From NCBI GenBank assembly GCA_026122225.1, contig JANEZZ010001959.1:2427501-2491500 (forward strand): a DNA stretch of 64,000 nucleotides, in the 5' to 3' direction. Source of the DNA: Heloderma charlesbogerti (Eukaryota; Chordata; Lepidosauria; Squamata; Helodermatidae). Below the pieces are notes generated by a model. That model was not told where the DNA came from and searched no databases. It worked only from the letters and a program-made list of their open reading frames with translations. Position numbers and translations under genes: made by a program. This document shows positions 47,001-56,782 of this stretch, piece by piece. Each line of letters begins with the position of its first letter. Position 1 is the stretch's first letter.

Positions 47001-50000
47001 CTTAGTATTAGATTAGTGCCCCAGACTATAGATCAGTGCTGGGCAACACGTTTAAAAAACCCAGCTTGTTCTCAGGCTAAATTCATCCTCAATAAGTCCC
47101 ATAGTGGTTAAATGGCCAATTAAAAAAAAATTCTGCTGGTATGTGAGTGTGGCCCACGGGGAGGGAGGAACTGGTCCCTGGACCACCAAAAATTGCTCAC
47201 TCCTACTGTAGATCCTCACACACAGCAGAAGGCACAACACTGCACATGAAGATCTCTGTACAGTCATCTGTGGAAGAGACGGCTGGTACTGATTTGGAAG
47301 GCCTCAGAAGATAAACTAAGATGGGAGAAGGGACTAAAACAGTTATGCACCAGATCACACACTTTAAAAGAACGAAGTCTTACCTACAAGGAACTGTACA
47401 CTGAAGAAAGTCTACCATCTTCTGAGCATGTTGTTTTGAAGCATAGTAGAAATCCAGACCATCTAAAAACATGTACGTATATGGAATTAGTGTCACAAAG
47501 GCACAAGGTGACACTTCATCATAAGGATCTACCTACTGAGTCTTCAGGAATTTTTACTTAAGCCAAAAGTCTATTTCCCCCTTCATTAACAAATTATGTT
47601 TATCACACACCTTTTCCTTTGATATAAATATATTGTTGTTTATTCGTTCAGTCGCTTCCGACTCTTCGTGACTTCATGGACCAGCCCACGCCAGAGCTTC
47701 CTGTTGGCAGTCGCCACCCCCAGCTCCCCCAAGGTCGAGTCCGTCACCTCCAGAATATCATCCATCCATCTTGCCCTTGGTCAGCCCCTCTTCCTTTTGC
47801 CTTCCACTTTCCCTAGCATCAGCATCTTCTCCAGGGTATCCTGTCTTCTCATGATGTGGCCAAAGTACTTCAGTTTTGCCTTTCATATCGTTCCCTCAAG
47901 TGAGCAGTCTGGCTTTATTTCCTGGAGGATGGACTGGTTTGATCTTCTTGCAGTCCAAGGCACTCTCAGAATTTTCCTCCAGCACCACAGTTCAAAAGCA
48001 TCTATCTTCCTTTGCTCAGCCTTCCTTATGGTCCAGCTCTCGCAGCCATAGATTACTATGGGGAATACCATTGCTTGAACTATGCGGACCTTTGTTGTCA
48101 GTGTGATGTCTCTGCTCTTCACTATTTTATCAAGATTTGTCATTGCTGTCCTCCCAAGAAGTAAACGTCTTCTGATTTCCTGGCTGCAGTCAGCATCTGC
48201 AGTAATCTTTGCGCCTAGAAAGACAAAGTCTGTCACTGCCTCCACGTTTTCTCCCTCTATTTGCCAGTTCTCAATCAAGCTGGTTGCCGTAATCTTGGTT
48301 TTTTTGAGGTTTAACTGCAACCCAGCTTTCGCACTTTCTTCTTTCACCTTTGTCATAAGGTTCCTCCACTCCTCCTCGCTTTCAGACATCAAAGTGGTAT
48401 CATCTACATATCTGAGATTGTTAATATTTCTTCCAGCGATTTTAACTCCAGCCTTGGATTCATCAAGCCCAGCACGTCACATGATGTGTTCTGCGTACAG
48501 GTTGAATAGGCAGGTTGAGAGTATACAACCCCGCCGTACTCCTTTCCCAATCTTAAACCAGTCCGTTGTTCCGTGGTCTGTTCTTACTGTTGCTACTTGG
48601 TCGTTATACAGATTCCTCAGGAGGCAGACAAGATGACTTGGTATCCCCATACCACCAAGAACTTGCCACAATTTGTTATGATCCACACAGTCAAAGGCTT
48701 TAGAATAGTCAATAAAACAGAAATTGATGTTTTTCTGAAACTCCCTGGCTTTCTCCATTATCCAGCGGATATTGGCAATTTGGTCTCTAGTTCCTCTGCC
48801 TTTTCAAAACCCAGCTTGTACATCTGGCAATTCTCGTTCCATGAATTGCTGGAGTCTACTTTGCAAGATCTTGAGCATTACCTTACTGGCATGTGAAATA
48901 AGTGCCACTGTTCGATAGTTTGAACATTCTTTAGTGTCTCCCTTTTTTGGTATGGGGATATAAGTTGATTTTTTCCAATCTGGTGGCCATTCTTGTGCTT
49001 TCCAAATTTGCTGGCATATGGCATGCATCACCTTGACAGCATAATCTCGCAAGATTTTAAACAGTTCAGCTGGGATACCGTCGTCTCCTGCTGCCTTGTT
49101 ATTAGCAATGCTTCTTAAGGCCCATTCAACCTCACTCTTCAGGATGTCTGGCTCTAACTCACTGACCACACCGTCAAATCTATCCCCAATATTATTATCC
49201 TTCCTATACAGATCTTCCGTATATTCTTACCATAAATATATTAGGAACAGTTTATTTCTACCACGAAATACATAACACAATGCAATCCTCTCAGACTCCA
49301 GTAAATGTTCTGGGAGCATCAGATGCTGCAGCACTGCTGAAACTAAGTAGGTGTATGCCTGATCAGTCTCTGGCAGGAGACCACTTGCAATTTCATGTAA
49401 CAGGATACAAATATATGAAATATCCTTAGAAGGCAAACACATAGCCCCCCTTTGCAAGATGTAAATTACATATGTATATACCCAAATATACAGAGATGAG
49501 AAAAAGTCTGTGAACCCTAATGATAATAATGGAAATTCCATAGTTTTACCATGACAGCCTTCATGAAATCAAAACCAATCCTTTTCTAAATATCCAATAG
49601 GGGTTATATTAACCAATTCCATATCTTGTAAAATACAACGTGTAAATTAGGCAAACAATGAGAACTTAAGAGTCAGGGTATGTGCAAAAGTAAGTGAACC
49701 CCTGGTTGCATCAGCTCAATTAAAGGGAATAATCAGAAGCAAGCATTTAAGGAATTAGGTAGATCTTCAAGGGTGAGTTTGGGAGGCCCCACCCTATAAG
49801 AGGATGTACGAAACGACTTACCTGGTTCGTTTCGTACATCCGTGGGGGGGGGGGGAGGTGCGCCGTCCCTCCCCCCAAAATCCTCGACGGCCGGCTCCGC
49901 TCCGCAGCGACTCCGCGGAGCTGCCGGCCGGGGCAGCCCACAGCGACATCCAGCCGCTGCTGGGCTGCGCAGGGACGCAAATGGCAGCCGCCGTAGCCGC

Positions 50001-53000
50001 TGCCATTTGCATCCCCCCTTTTTTTTTTGCCGTGATAGGCTACATAAATATTTATGTAGCCTATCACAGCCTCCACCGGGACGCAAATGGCATCCCTGTG
50101 TTAGCCGTGATATGCTACGTAAGTATTTATGTAGCCTATCATGGCTTAAATGGTGAAACGAATGGCGGCCGCAGACACAGCTGCCATTCGCAGAGCAGCG
50201 CGAACAGCAGCAGGTGAGTGCTCCGTTTCATGTGCCTTTCGCAGGGTGGGGGGCTTCGTTCCCCAACAATTTCGGGGGGCTGAATGCACTGGCCATGATG
50301 AAAAGACATCTATGAGGACCACAGAAAAGCAGTTATTGCTGTTCATCAGTCTAGAAACAGTTACAAAACAATTTGTAAAGATTTGGCGCTCCACCAATCC
50401 ACTGCTCGACAGGTAGTCTACAAATGGAGAAGGTTCAAGACCACAGTCGCTCTGGTAGTGGTCGTCCTACCAAAATCTCTCCAAGAACAAACTGGTGCAT
50501 CATCCAGGAAGTCAAACAGAACCCCAGGGTAACATCCAAGGATCTGCAGGCCACTCTTACCTTGGCTAATGTGAGTGTTCATGACTGAATGATCAGAAAA
50601 AGGCTGAACAAGAATGGTGTTCATGGAAGGACAGCCAGGTGGAAACCACTGCTCTCTAAAAAGAACACTGCTGCCCATCTGAAGATCGCTAAAGATCACA
50701 TAGATGATCCCCAAGACGTCTGGAACAATGTTCTTTGAACAGACAAGTTAAAGGTAGAATTTTTGGGCCTCAATGAGAAATGGTATGTTTGGCAAAAAAC
50801 GAACACTGAGTTTAAACAGAAGAACCTCACCCCAGCTGTCAAGCATGGTGGTGGGAATGTGATGGTTTGGGCCTGCTTTGCTGCCTCAGGACCTGGATGG
50901 CTTGCCATCATTGACACAACCATGAATTCTGCAGTGTATCAGAAGCTTCTAGAGGAGAATGTCAGGCCATCCATCTGTGAGCTGAAGCTGAACCGAAAGT
51001 GGGTCATGCAATAAGACAATTATCCTAAACATACAAGCAGATCTACAAAAGAATGGCTGAGAAAGAAGAAATTGCATGTTTTAGAACGGCCTAGTCAAAG
51101 TCTGGCCCTAAACCCTATTGAAATGCTGTGGCATGACCTTAAGCAAGCTGTTTATGCAAGGAAGCCCTCAAGTGTCACTGAGCTGAAGCAGTTCCGTAAG
51201 GAGGAATGGGCCCAAATTCCTCAAAACCGATGTAAGAGACTGACTACCAGTTACAGGAAACATTTACCTGAAGTCATTGCTGCTCAAGGGGTTGCCACCA
51301 GGTATTGAATCTAAAGGTTCACATACTTTTTCACACATTGATATTGAATATTCAATCAGTTGTGGATAAATAGATGTTGAAAAGCATCATCTTTATATAT
51401 CATTTGTTCACCCAGGTTATCTATTGTTCTTTATTTAGGATTATGGGCTTAGATTAAGATCTAATAACACTTTAGGTTGGAAATATGTGACAATCCTACG
51501 GGTTCACAAACTTTTCTCGCCACTGTATTATGCCTATGCCATATGACAAAGCACCATTTGCAAAACTCTTTCATGCAAGTCCCCTGTATTACTATTTACT
51601 GCTACAAGAACTGATGTCAACATATATAACACCAATCGCTTTATATACAAATTATTAAACATTGCTTACCATGAATCTCTTTGATCCGAAGAGTGTTTTG
51701 ATGAAGTCTATGTTTTAAAATCAACTGCTCCAAATAGTAGAAAGTCTTTTTATGTAGAGTCTAAAATTTAAGAATCAAAACAAGAATTGCAGATAAAAGT
51801 GATGTTTGTATTCTTGAAAAGGCCTCCATGGGAGCAGAAAAAAGTAGTTGATCAATAGGGCTCCCATTTCACCCAAAGCCCATGGCTCCTAAACTACGAA
51901 AGCAGGAATACATAAATATGCAGCAAAATACTACACCTGCTTTACTCAGAAGCAAGTTCCACTGGGTTCAGTGGGGCATACACACTAGTAAGTGTCCTTA
52001 GAACTGCAGTCCCTAATTGACTGGAATACATGGGAAGCCACTGAAGCCATTTGTAGTTTACACAAATACTGTGCAAGACCGTTAAAATTAGTTAATGACA
52101 GGAAGTTTTAAAACAAATACATAAATGAGCACTGGATAGTTCAACTTCTATTTCTCCAATTAAATCCTCATGCTCTGATTATACAGCATTAACAGTTCTT
52201 AAACCATGGGGTTGGCGCATTCATTGCAGAGCTTGTTTCTATCCTACCTAATGCAACTTTATATTAATAGTAAACATTTGTTTGGTGGAAGAGTGATTAT
52301 ACTGCTTGTTCTCTCTTTGACAAGACACATTTCTCTCATATATACCTTCTGTCTAACTTGAACTACAGCTTTCCAGTAGTCCTTAGCTTCAACTCGATGG
52401 CAGTCATCACACATTTGAGACTGAACAACATATTCTACTATGAAGATTTGCTGAAGAATTGCACCATTCATCACCTATGAAAGAAAGTTAAGTGTAAGAT
52501 TTAATTTTTTTGTCTTCTCTACTAAACTGCCTATGGTGAGTAAGTTTTCATAGTCTATATTCTCTGTTGAAAAGGATTTCCATAAAACAGATTGGCATAA
52601 AAAGCATGCAGTCTGAGCTAATCCAAGATCAATACTTCAAACTTATCTTGCTTAATAACATACACTGAGTTAAATCAAAATGTTCACCTTGTTTTATCTC
52701 ACAACTGTGCTATGAAGTAGAATTATGGAAATTGAAGGAATACAAAGATCATTATGTCCAGCCCGAAGTCCTAAGACATGATTCCTTAACACTTTGCTGT
52801 ACAGGAATCTCTACAGATCAGCATACAGCCTGATTCCATACATGTCTATTTGGAAGTTAAGTCCCACTTATTTTAATGGGACTTACTCCCAAGAAAATGT
52901 GCATAGTACAATTGCAACATTATTCAGAACTCAAGTCACAAACAAGAGCATCCTTGACATCCTCTAACTAACATTATAGCTTTATCATAAGACATTCCTG

Positions 53001-56000
53001 CATTTCTGTTATATCGTTAAAAAAAATTACCCGCAAGCTTACTTGCCTCTTTCTGTACAGTCAGCTTTACTTTAAGTCTTTTGGAGTGTGGTTCAGTCCA
53101 TACAAATCCTGCTTCGATCAACCGTACCTGTCAGGACGAAATATCACGCGTGATTATACATATTTTCAAAAAGCAGAAATGGTAGCACATAGATTCAAGA
53201 ACTCCTGCATGCAACTAATGTCACCACAAAGTATGAAAATACATGAAAAGATACACAGTACTCAATAAACCTTTTAAGGCTCCAAGAAACATGCATAATA
53301 GCAAACATAAGGTACTTCCAGATGAAGATCTCCTATTGCCTGTCAAAAGGCACCATGCAGCTATTCTGTCTTTTATTTCCTAACAGAATACGCTGCTTCA
53401 GTGGATGCTTATGGATGCAGATTCTAATTGCATAAGGAGTTCTAGTTTTGCAAAATATGACCCAGTGCACATATGGCATTAGGGAACAATCACTATATGA
53501 AAACAGAACATCTGTTCTGAACATCTTCAACTGAACATCTTCAACTAAAATATATCTGCTTGTAGAACCAACTCGTTGTTACCAGTTAAGAAGTCCACAT
53601 TCCTAACGAAACACAGCTTTCACAGGCAGTATTTAAAAAAATATTAGATCTCACTTTTATACAACAATGCCAAGATACAAGACTAACCTTACTAAGAGAA
53701 GCTTTGATTTTTTTAAGGCATAAGGTCAGAAGTTCCCTTGATTCCAAGGCACATTGCACCCAAGATCCTGGTGGCTGAAGATACCTGAAATTATTTTCTT
53801 AAATTAAATGTATGTTAACTATGACACATAAAAACACTTTGATGGGGTAGGATCTAGACTAGGTTAGTCATACCTTACGCCCACTGAAACTTTATTCACT
53901 CAAATTTTACAGCTGGAAATGATCAAAATATTTACTGAATAAGTACACTCATACTTATGAACTCATATGTAGTTCATATCGCTGATCTACATGAAAAACA
54001 GATGTAAGCAGTCAGAATCTCAAAGATGCTTTAGGTTTATATACAATTCATTTATTACCCTCTCACTGCTTGACCAAGAATCAACTGCTACGTTTACCTT
54101 TAGGAAACCTCAAGTCAACATCTAATCAGAGGCTAGAGGTAAGTAGCAAATTTCCTCTAACTTCTGATTAGATGTTGACCTGAAGTTCCCTAAAGTGACA
54201 GCCTACCAGTGCGAACAACAAGCCACCTTCAATGAAACACGGAGGCACAGCAGTTACTCCAAAGTGAAACGAATGGACCTTCAAAGAGCATGTTACACAT
54301 AGCGAATGTGTACACAAGCTCTTCAGTTCTGTAAACGTGTTCACAGGTTAGTGGAGGGAGCAATCCTATGGCCGCTAGACAGCAGCTAGATGGCCATAGG
54401 ATATCTGGTTTTCCTGGAACCGACCTCTTCACACTTCCATGCTGCCTCGCAGGCAGCGCGGAACAGCCCCATCCTCCGCGCTCACAAGAGGAATGCGGAG
54501 CGGCCAAAAAGGGGCGTTCTGGGACGGGCAGAAATGCCTGTACGACACATCCAATGTGTCATACAGCAGCCTCCTTCCCCGCTCAGCCCTCCCGCGACTG
54601 TCTAGCCGAAAATGCAGGGCAGGAGAAGCACGGAGAGAACGATCCCCTCCATGCTTCTCCTGCCCTGCACTGGATAGACGGTTGCCTCCGAGTTCAGAGG
54701 TGGTTGCCTATCTGAATAGGATTGCACCCTTAGTTTATTATAGTGGTAGCATATACTATAATAATATATTATCTCACAATTTTCAACGTTAACATATACC
54801 AGCTATATTACATGTACTTATGTCGAACAACTGCTTATACAAGATGAATGTTCTATTCTCTCCCAACATAAATGGCGATGATTGAGGGCTAATGCAGCAA
54901 TCTTATTAACTGAGAAATGACTGGTGGATTCTGCCAAGTGGCTACTGACTATAACAGAGATGAGGCTGTATCACTCCATGTGACATAATATAACACTTTA
55001 CATACAAATATGTTTCACAGGATTCAAAATTTCTCTTCCCCCATCCGCCAAGAAGTATATCCCACAAAGACGAGTTTTATTATCTGCCCAACAGCGGTGT
55101 TCCGCATAAAGGCTTCTTGCCACACATGGTACATAGCTGCTGAGGGAAGGCGCAAAGCCCCAGTTAAGTACTCCTTGAAGAAAGTGGTGGGGAAAAAGAA
55201 AGTGGTGGGGAAAGGTTATTTAACTCTCCCCTCGTTAGATTTGTATTCTGTGAAAAAGCCACTGCAGCATCCACCTGGGCTGGGTACCTGCATTTTCTGA
55301 GAAGGAGCCCGATATCTGAACGAGCATCCAAAAGGTGTCCTGGAATTCTATGTGAATTTGCAAGGAGCAAAAACATACGAGCCTGACCTGAGAGGTATTA
55401 TTTTAGTCTTGATGATTATATAAAGACTCAAAAAAGTTAAGTCAGTGTCTTAAGATCTAGAAAATAGTTGGCACCTTTCACATTGTTTGCAGAAATGAAC
55501 AGTGACTTGCTTAGGGATTCCTTCAGTGATATCCACCTGAGTCCGTAAACATGCTACACACATGTTGGCTGGGTTTGGCAGGATTGCAGTGCCACATTGG
55601 CAGCACAGGCTAGAATAAAGGAAAGAACATTACCATTAAAAATGAAATGCATGGTTTCTTCAAGAGAAAATACAGTGGAAAACAATGGTTATTTTCAACC
55701 ACAGAAAAAACTAGAACACTAACCTGTACTGTTAACACATACACACACCAGTTTAAAAGTCATAATGGTTCTTTGAATAGTGCTGGAATTTAACCATAAG
55801 AGACCAATGTTCAAATCTCAGCTGAGTCAACTCAGTGGATGATCATCAGGAAGTTAACAGTTCTCAGGTTCAAAGGTGTTACAAAAACTTATCACAAGTT
55901 TTTTGTTATTGTTTTTAAGATAAACAATGTATGGATTTGGCACATTCAAGTGCTTTCATACCAATACTAGCAATAATCAAAGAGCTAGATCTGTTCTAGC

Positions 56001-56782
56001 ATTTCAAAACTCAGAAAGTGCTCTGTAGATACATCTGACAAAGTGGGTTCTGGACCACAACCACTTATGCACAGGACTCTGTTTTTCTGCCATTACTAAC
56101 TTCCAACAATTTGATATTCCCACCCATTTGATAATACATTTGAGACTATAAATAGCAAGAGGATATTTAGAACTTAAATCCAAGCCAGGCATGCAGTCAG
56201 GGCACAATTCTATGCATGTTTAGACAGGAAAAGTCCTACAAATCCCAGCATTCCCCAGCCAGCATGTAGGACTTTTTTCTCTCTAGACATGCATAGGGTT
56301 TCACCCTTAGGCTGAAATTTAACATGGGAACCCACTTACGCAGTGGTTCTTCTCTTCTCCTTCCCCCCACTAGCTCCCTAAAAATATGATCTAGAAAACC
56401 CCCCCAACCCTCCAGAGCAGATTTTCAGGTTACACAGTTCTGTCGGTGGGGGAACTTAATTGGATATCACCCTTGGTACAGACCTCATAGAATTGTACCT
56501 GAAGTACCACAGGGATAATAGTTTGAAAGAAAATGGCCCTGAATGGCGGACTCTCCGTATAGTGAAAAGCTAACATATGATGGAGAAAGTATCTAACCTA
56601 GCCTGTTGCCTGGCTGCTTAGTTTGCCACATGCAGGGAGATGCTGACAGTCAGATACTTCAGCAACCCCCTGTTTACATTCACACTGGGGACTGTATCAT
56701 CTTCCTGGCTTGGCTCTCAAAGACAATGTGTTACTCACATGTTCCCCTGGCTGAGGGTTGCAGGCTCCTTCATGTACTCCAT
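31884..56782 (-). CDS. NMD3: 60S ribosomal export protein NMD3, 15 coding exons
   Basis: NMD3 binds the joining face of late pre-60S subunits and carries them through the nuclear pore by recruiting the exportin CRM1. It is released in the cytoplasm with the help of LSG1. Coding exons, 5' to 3': 56739-56782, 55475-55609, 53688-53784, 53047-53127, 52346-52474, 51670-51760, 47384-47462, 46029-46125, 44280-44397, 43824-43969, 40835-40947, 37083-37155, 34739-34845, 33583-33653, 31884-32017. They total 1,515 nt (504 residues; human is about 503) and all phases agree. Visible marks: zinc-binding CxxC pairs at Cys17-20, 32-35, 55-58 and 141-144; a basic nuclear localisation signal [11 protein letters not shown] at 412-422; a leucine-rich export signal [10 protein letters not shown] at 480-489. 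All residues look intact. One intron is GC-AG. The promoter is probably the CpG island at 59.3-59.9 kb. Confidence 0.96.
32898..32955. repeat. Half copy of the ACTACAACTCCCATCA MITE
   Basis: GGGATGATGGGAGTTGTAGG and CCCACAAGTTGCCCACCCTG match the right arm of the family. It lies in the last NMD3 intron. Confidence 0.6.
33583..33653 (-). CDS. NMD3: NMD3 coding exon 14
   Basis: Acceptor TTTTATAG, donor AAAA|GTAAGT. It encodes [20 protein letters not shown] and then IYK. Confidence 0.94.
34739..34845 (-). CDS. NMD3: NMD3 coding exon 13, nuclear localisation signal
   Basis: Acceptor CATCAATAG, donor AAAG|GTTCCG. It encodes [20 protein letters not shown] and then an acidic-basic stretch to MDTDDE. 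Confidence 0.95.
35000..35400 (+). mobile_element. MIR/L2-like old SINE remnant
   Basis: AGTGGCTTCCCTAAGCCACA, then AAATTTGAACCAGGGACT resembles the old amniote MIR/L2 tail. Strongly diverged; boundaries uncertain. NMD3 intron. Confidence 0.35.
36845..37003. mobile_element. Palindromic MITE (ACTACAACTCCCATCA family)
   Basis: GCCTTCCCCAACGTAATGCT and AGATGTTTTGGACTTCCAAC are mirrored by AATCCAAAACATCTGGAGGG and AGGTTGGGGAAGGC. The loop holds an extra AGAAATACAGTATTTC hairpin. Confidence 0.75.
37083..37155 (-). CDS. NMD3: NMD3 coding exon 12
   Basis: Acceptor TTGTTTAG, donor GTG|GTAAGG. It encodes [20 protein letters not shown] and then VPDV. Confidence 0.94.
37196..37308. mobile_element. Palindromic MITE (GCAATCCTATGCAT family), complete
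   Basis: TAAGAGTGCAATCCTATGCA and AGTGCCACAACTGGC are mirrored by GGGAGTTGTAGGACTTTTTC and CATGCATAGGATCGCATCC. NMD3 intron, 40 bases from coding exon 12. Confidence 0.75.
37480..38960 (+). mobile_element. Decayed L1-clade LINE in an NMD3 intron
   Basis: On the plus strand, opposite to NMD3, eroded L1 ORF2 blocks can be followed in broken frames: an endonuclease part near 37,540-37,640, then a C-terminal part at 38,130-38,830. The latter has [19 protein letters not shown], matching the L1 block with a W-CP-FW pattern, and [18 protein letters not shown]. Every frame has stops. Confidence 0.65.
39336..39612. mobile_element. Palindromic MITE (AACCTGG/TCACATGAC family), diverged
   Basis: GGGTTCACATGACACACCAA at the left is mirrored by TTAGCATGTCGTGTTAACAG at the right. 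GGGTGGGTTGTTTTCCCC pairs with a CAACCCACCCTG near the right end. Confidence 0.5.
40835..40947 (-). CDS. NMD3: NMD3 coding exon 11
   Basis: Acceptor TTTTGTCAG, donor GG|GTTTGT, which is the only GT that keeps frame and is a weak site. It encodes [20 protein letters not shown], then [17 protein letters not shown]. Confidence 0.92.
42060..42190 (+). mobile_element. L2-type 3' fragment
   Basis: GTATGACCTTCTTGGTAGTGGCACCCC... corresponds to the RAFSVVAP block of the L2 ORF. Diverged; immediately upstream of the next L2. Confidence 0.4.
42192..43548 (+). mobile_element. L2-type LINE, RT half, in an NMD3 intron
   Basis: It contains [20 protein letters not shown], the first catalytic block [11 protein letters not shown], the box [11 protein letters not shown], and a C-terminus with [12 protein letters not shown]. 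Frameshift near 42,520 and several stops after 42,850. The 3' end is CACCTAGAGTGGCCAGC followed by an AAATAAAT-type tail. The endonuclease half is missing. It is a sister copy of the element at 23.5-25.5 kb and shows the region that copy has lost. Confidence 0.85.
43560..43712 (+). mobile_element. tRNA-type SINE
   Basis: GCATCTGCTTTGCAGGTAGA, then a B box CCAGGTTCAATCTC, then TCTCCAGTCCAAAGGATC, a CTGAGAGTTGCTGCCAGTCA block and a short end. The CR1-like tail seen in the copy at 58 kb is lost. NMD3 intron, 110 bases from exon 10. Confidence 0.65.
43824..43969 (-). CDS. NMD3: NMD3 coding exon 10
   Basis: Acceptor TGTTTCAG, donor AAA|GTAAGA. It encodes [20 protein letters not shown], then [10 protein letters not shown] and a Lys/Gly-rich end. 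Confidence 0.94.
44280..44397 (-). CDS. NMD3: NMD3 coding exon 9
   Basis: Acceptor TTATGCAG, donor AGA|GTAAGT. It encodes [20 protein letters not shown] and then [19 protein letters not shown]. Confidence 0.95.
45673..45722. repeat. Half copy of the AAGTCCCA palindromic MITE
   Basis: AAATCCTATACAGACATATT followed by AAGTTCCATTGAA matches one arm of the family. Confidence 0.45.
45822..45950. mobile_element. Palindromic MITE (ACTACAACTCCCATCA family)
   Basis: GAACCTGTGGCCCTCCATAT and TTAGACTACAATGCCCACCG are mirrored by CTGATGGGAGTTGGAGTTCA and CCCTACCC. It lies 80 bases before exon 8 on the intron side. Confidence 0.7.
46029..46125 (-). CDS. NMD3: NMD3 coding exon 8
   Basis: Acceptor ATTTCAG, donor AAG|GTACTT. 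It encodes [20 protein letters not shown] and then [12 protein letters not shown]. Confidence 0.94.
46838..46872. repeat. TG/CG microsatellite
   Basis: (TG)n passing into CGCGCGCATG, an alternating purine-pyrimidine run. NMD3 intron. Confidence 0.8.
47384..47462 (-). CDS. NMD3: NMD3 coding exon 7
   Basis: Acceptor TTTTTAG, donor TAG|GTAAGA. It encodes [20 protein letters not shown] and then CTVPC. The 4.2-kb intron before it holds the BovB and the Tc1. Confidence 0.94.
47635..49231 (-). mobile_element. BovB LINE, 5' truncated, with target duplication
   Basis: Minus strand, same direction as NMD3. RT frames are 49,169-48,804 ([20 protein letters not shown]), 48,758-48,477 ([20 protein letters not shown]) and 48,392-47,883 ([33 protein letters not shown]). 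The YADD box reads VDD with a stop nearby. The 3' end at 47,635 is the GACTGAACGAATAAACAAC tail. ATAAATATATT (11 bp) flanks it at 47,624-47,634 and 49,232-49,242. Broken by several frameshifts. Confidence 0.93.
49491..51525 (+). mobile_element. Tc1-like DNA transposon with both ends, interrupted
   Basis: Ends CAGAGATGAGAAAAAGTCTG and, mirrored, TTTTCTCGCCACTG, with TA on each side (49,489-49,490 and 51,526-51,527). The transposase has an HTH part near 50,440-50,640 ([22 protein letters not shown]), a first catalytic block with Asp ([10 protein letters not shown]), [15 protein letters not shown] (50,847-50,891), a second block [17 protein letters not shown], and [18 protein letters not shown] with the Glu. 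At least three stops occur. The 3' part is open at 50,763-51,014 and 51,072-51,308. It lies opposite to NMD3 in an intron. Confidence 0.92.
49801..50292. mobile_element. GC-rich palindromic element inside the Tc1, related to 19.9-20.9 kb
   Basis: It starts AGGATGTACGAAACGACTTA right after the Tc1 sequence CACCCTATAAG. It shares with the 19.9-kb element a G-run, a GGCCGGCTCCGCTC block, the ATGGC-CGCC hairpin (49,977-50,011), the perfect 36-nt palindrome at 50,032-50,067, a second imperfect one at about 50,108-50,143, and a GGCTGAATGCACTGGC end. The far end lacks the ACATCCCTA repeat seen in the other copy, and some Tc1 sequence was lost at the junction. No transposase. Confidence 0.75.
51670..51760 (-). 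CDS. NMD3: NMD3 coding exon 6
   Basis: Acceptor AATTTTAG, donor ATG|GTAAGC. It encodes [20 protein letters not shown] and then [10 protein letters not shown]. Confidence 0.95.
51930..52012. repeat. Half copy of the AAGTCCCA palindromic MITE
   Basis: TTACTCAGAAGCAAGTTCCA and TTCAGTGGGGCATACACACT match the family core. Confidence 0.5.
52346..52474 (-). CDS. NMD3: NMD3 coding exon 5
   Basis: Acceptor TTTCATAG, donor AAG|GTATAT. It encodes [20 protein letters not shown], then [20 protein letters not shown], with the fourth CxxC pair. Confidence 0.96.
52818..52920. mobile_element. Palindromic MITE (AAGTCCCA family)
   Basis: CATACATGTCTATTTGGAAG and AAGTCCCACTTATTTTAATG are mirrored by GGGACTTACTCCCAAGAAAA and GTGCATAGTAC. 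NMD3 intron. Confidence 0.65.
53047..53127 (-). CDS. NMD3: NMD3 coding exon 4, followed by a GC donor
   Basis: Acceptor CTGACAG. It encodes [20 protein letters not shown] and onward to TVQKE (27 codons). The donor reads GAG|GCAAGT, a GC-type splice site with otherwise ideal consensus. Confidence 0.94.
53688..53784 (-). CDS. NMD3: NMD3 coding exon 3
   Basis: Acceptor AATTTCAG, donor AAG|GTTAGT. It encodes [20 protein letters not shown] and onward to KIKASLSK. Confidence 0.95.
54356..54729. mobile_element. Non-autonomous DNA transposon (GGGCGCAATC family), copy 3
   Basis: Ends GGGAGCAATCCTATGGCC and GAATAGGATTGCACCC. The flanks TTAGTGGA (54,348-54,355) and TTAGTTTA (54,730-54,737) agree at six of eight bases, suggesting an 8-bp hAT-type duplication. 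Inside is ACACATCCAATGTGTCATAC. NMD3 intron between exons 2 and 3. Confidence 0.78.
55475..55609 (-). CDS. NMD3: NMD3 coding exon 2, zinc-binding motifs
   Basis: Acceptor TTATTCTAG, donor AAAG|GTGCCA. It encodes [20 protein letters not shown] and then [16 protein letters not shown], with three of the four visible CxxC pairs. Enters in phase 2 and leaves in phase 2. Confidence 0.95.
56199..56310. mobile_element. Palindromic MITE (GCAATCCTATGCAT family), complete
   Basis: AGGGCACAATTCTATGCATG and GAAAAGTCCTACAAATCCCA are mirrored by TGTAGGACTTTTTTCTCTCT and AGACATGCATAGGGTTTCAC. NMD3 first coding intron. Confidence 0.78.

Noticed and set aside
48082..48636. A 184-codon plus-strand frame
   Set aside because: Antisense of the second BovB.
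55010..55300. A 96-codon plus-strand frame near NMD3 exon 2
   Set aside because: No motif, runs through intron sequence on the opposite strand.
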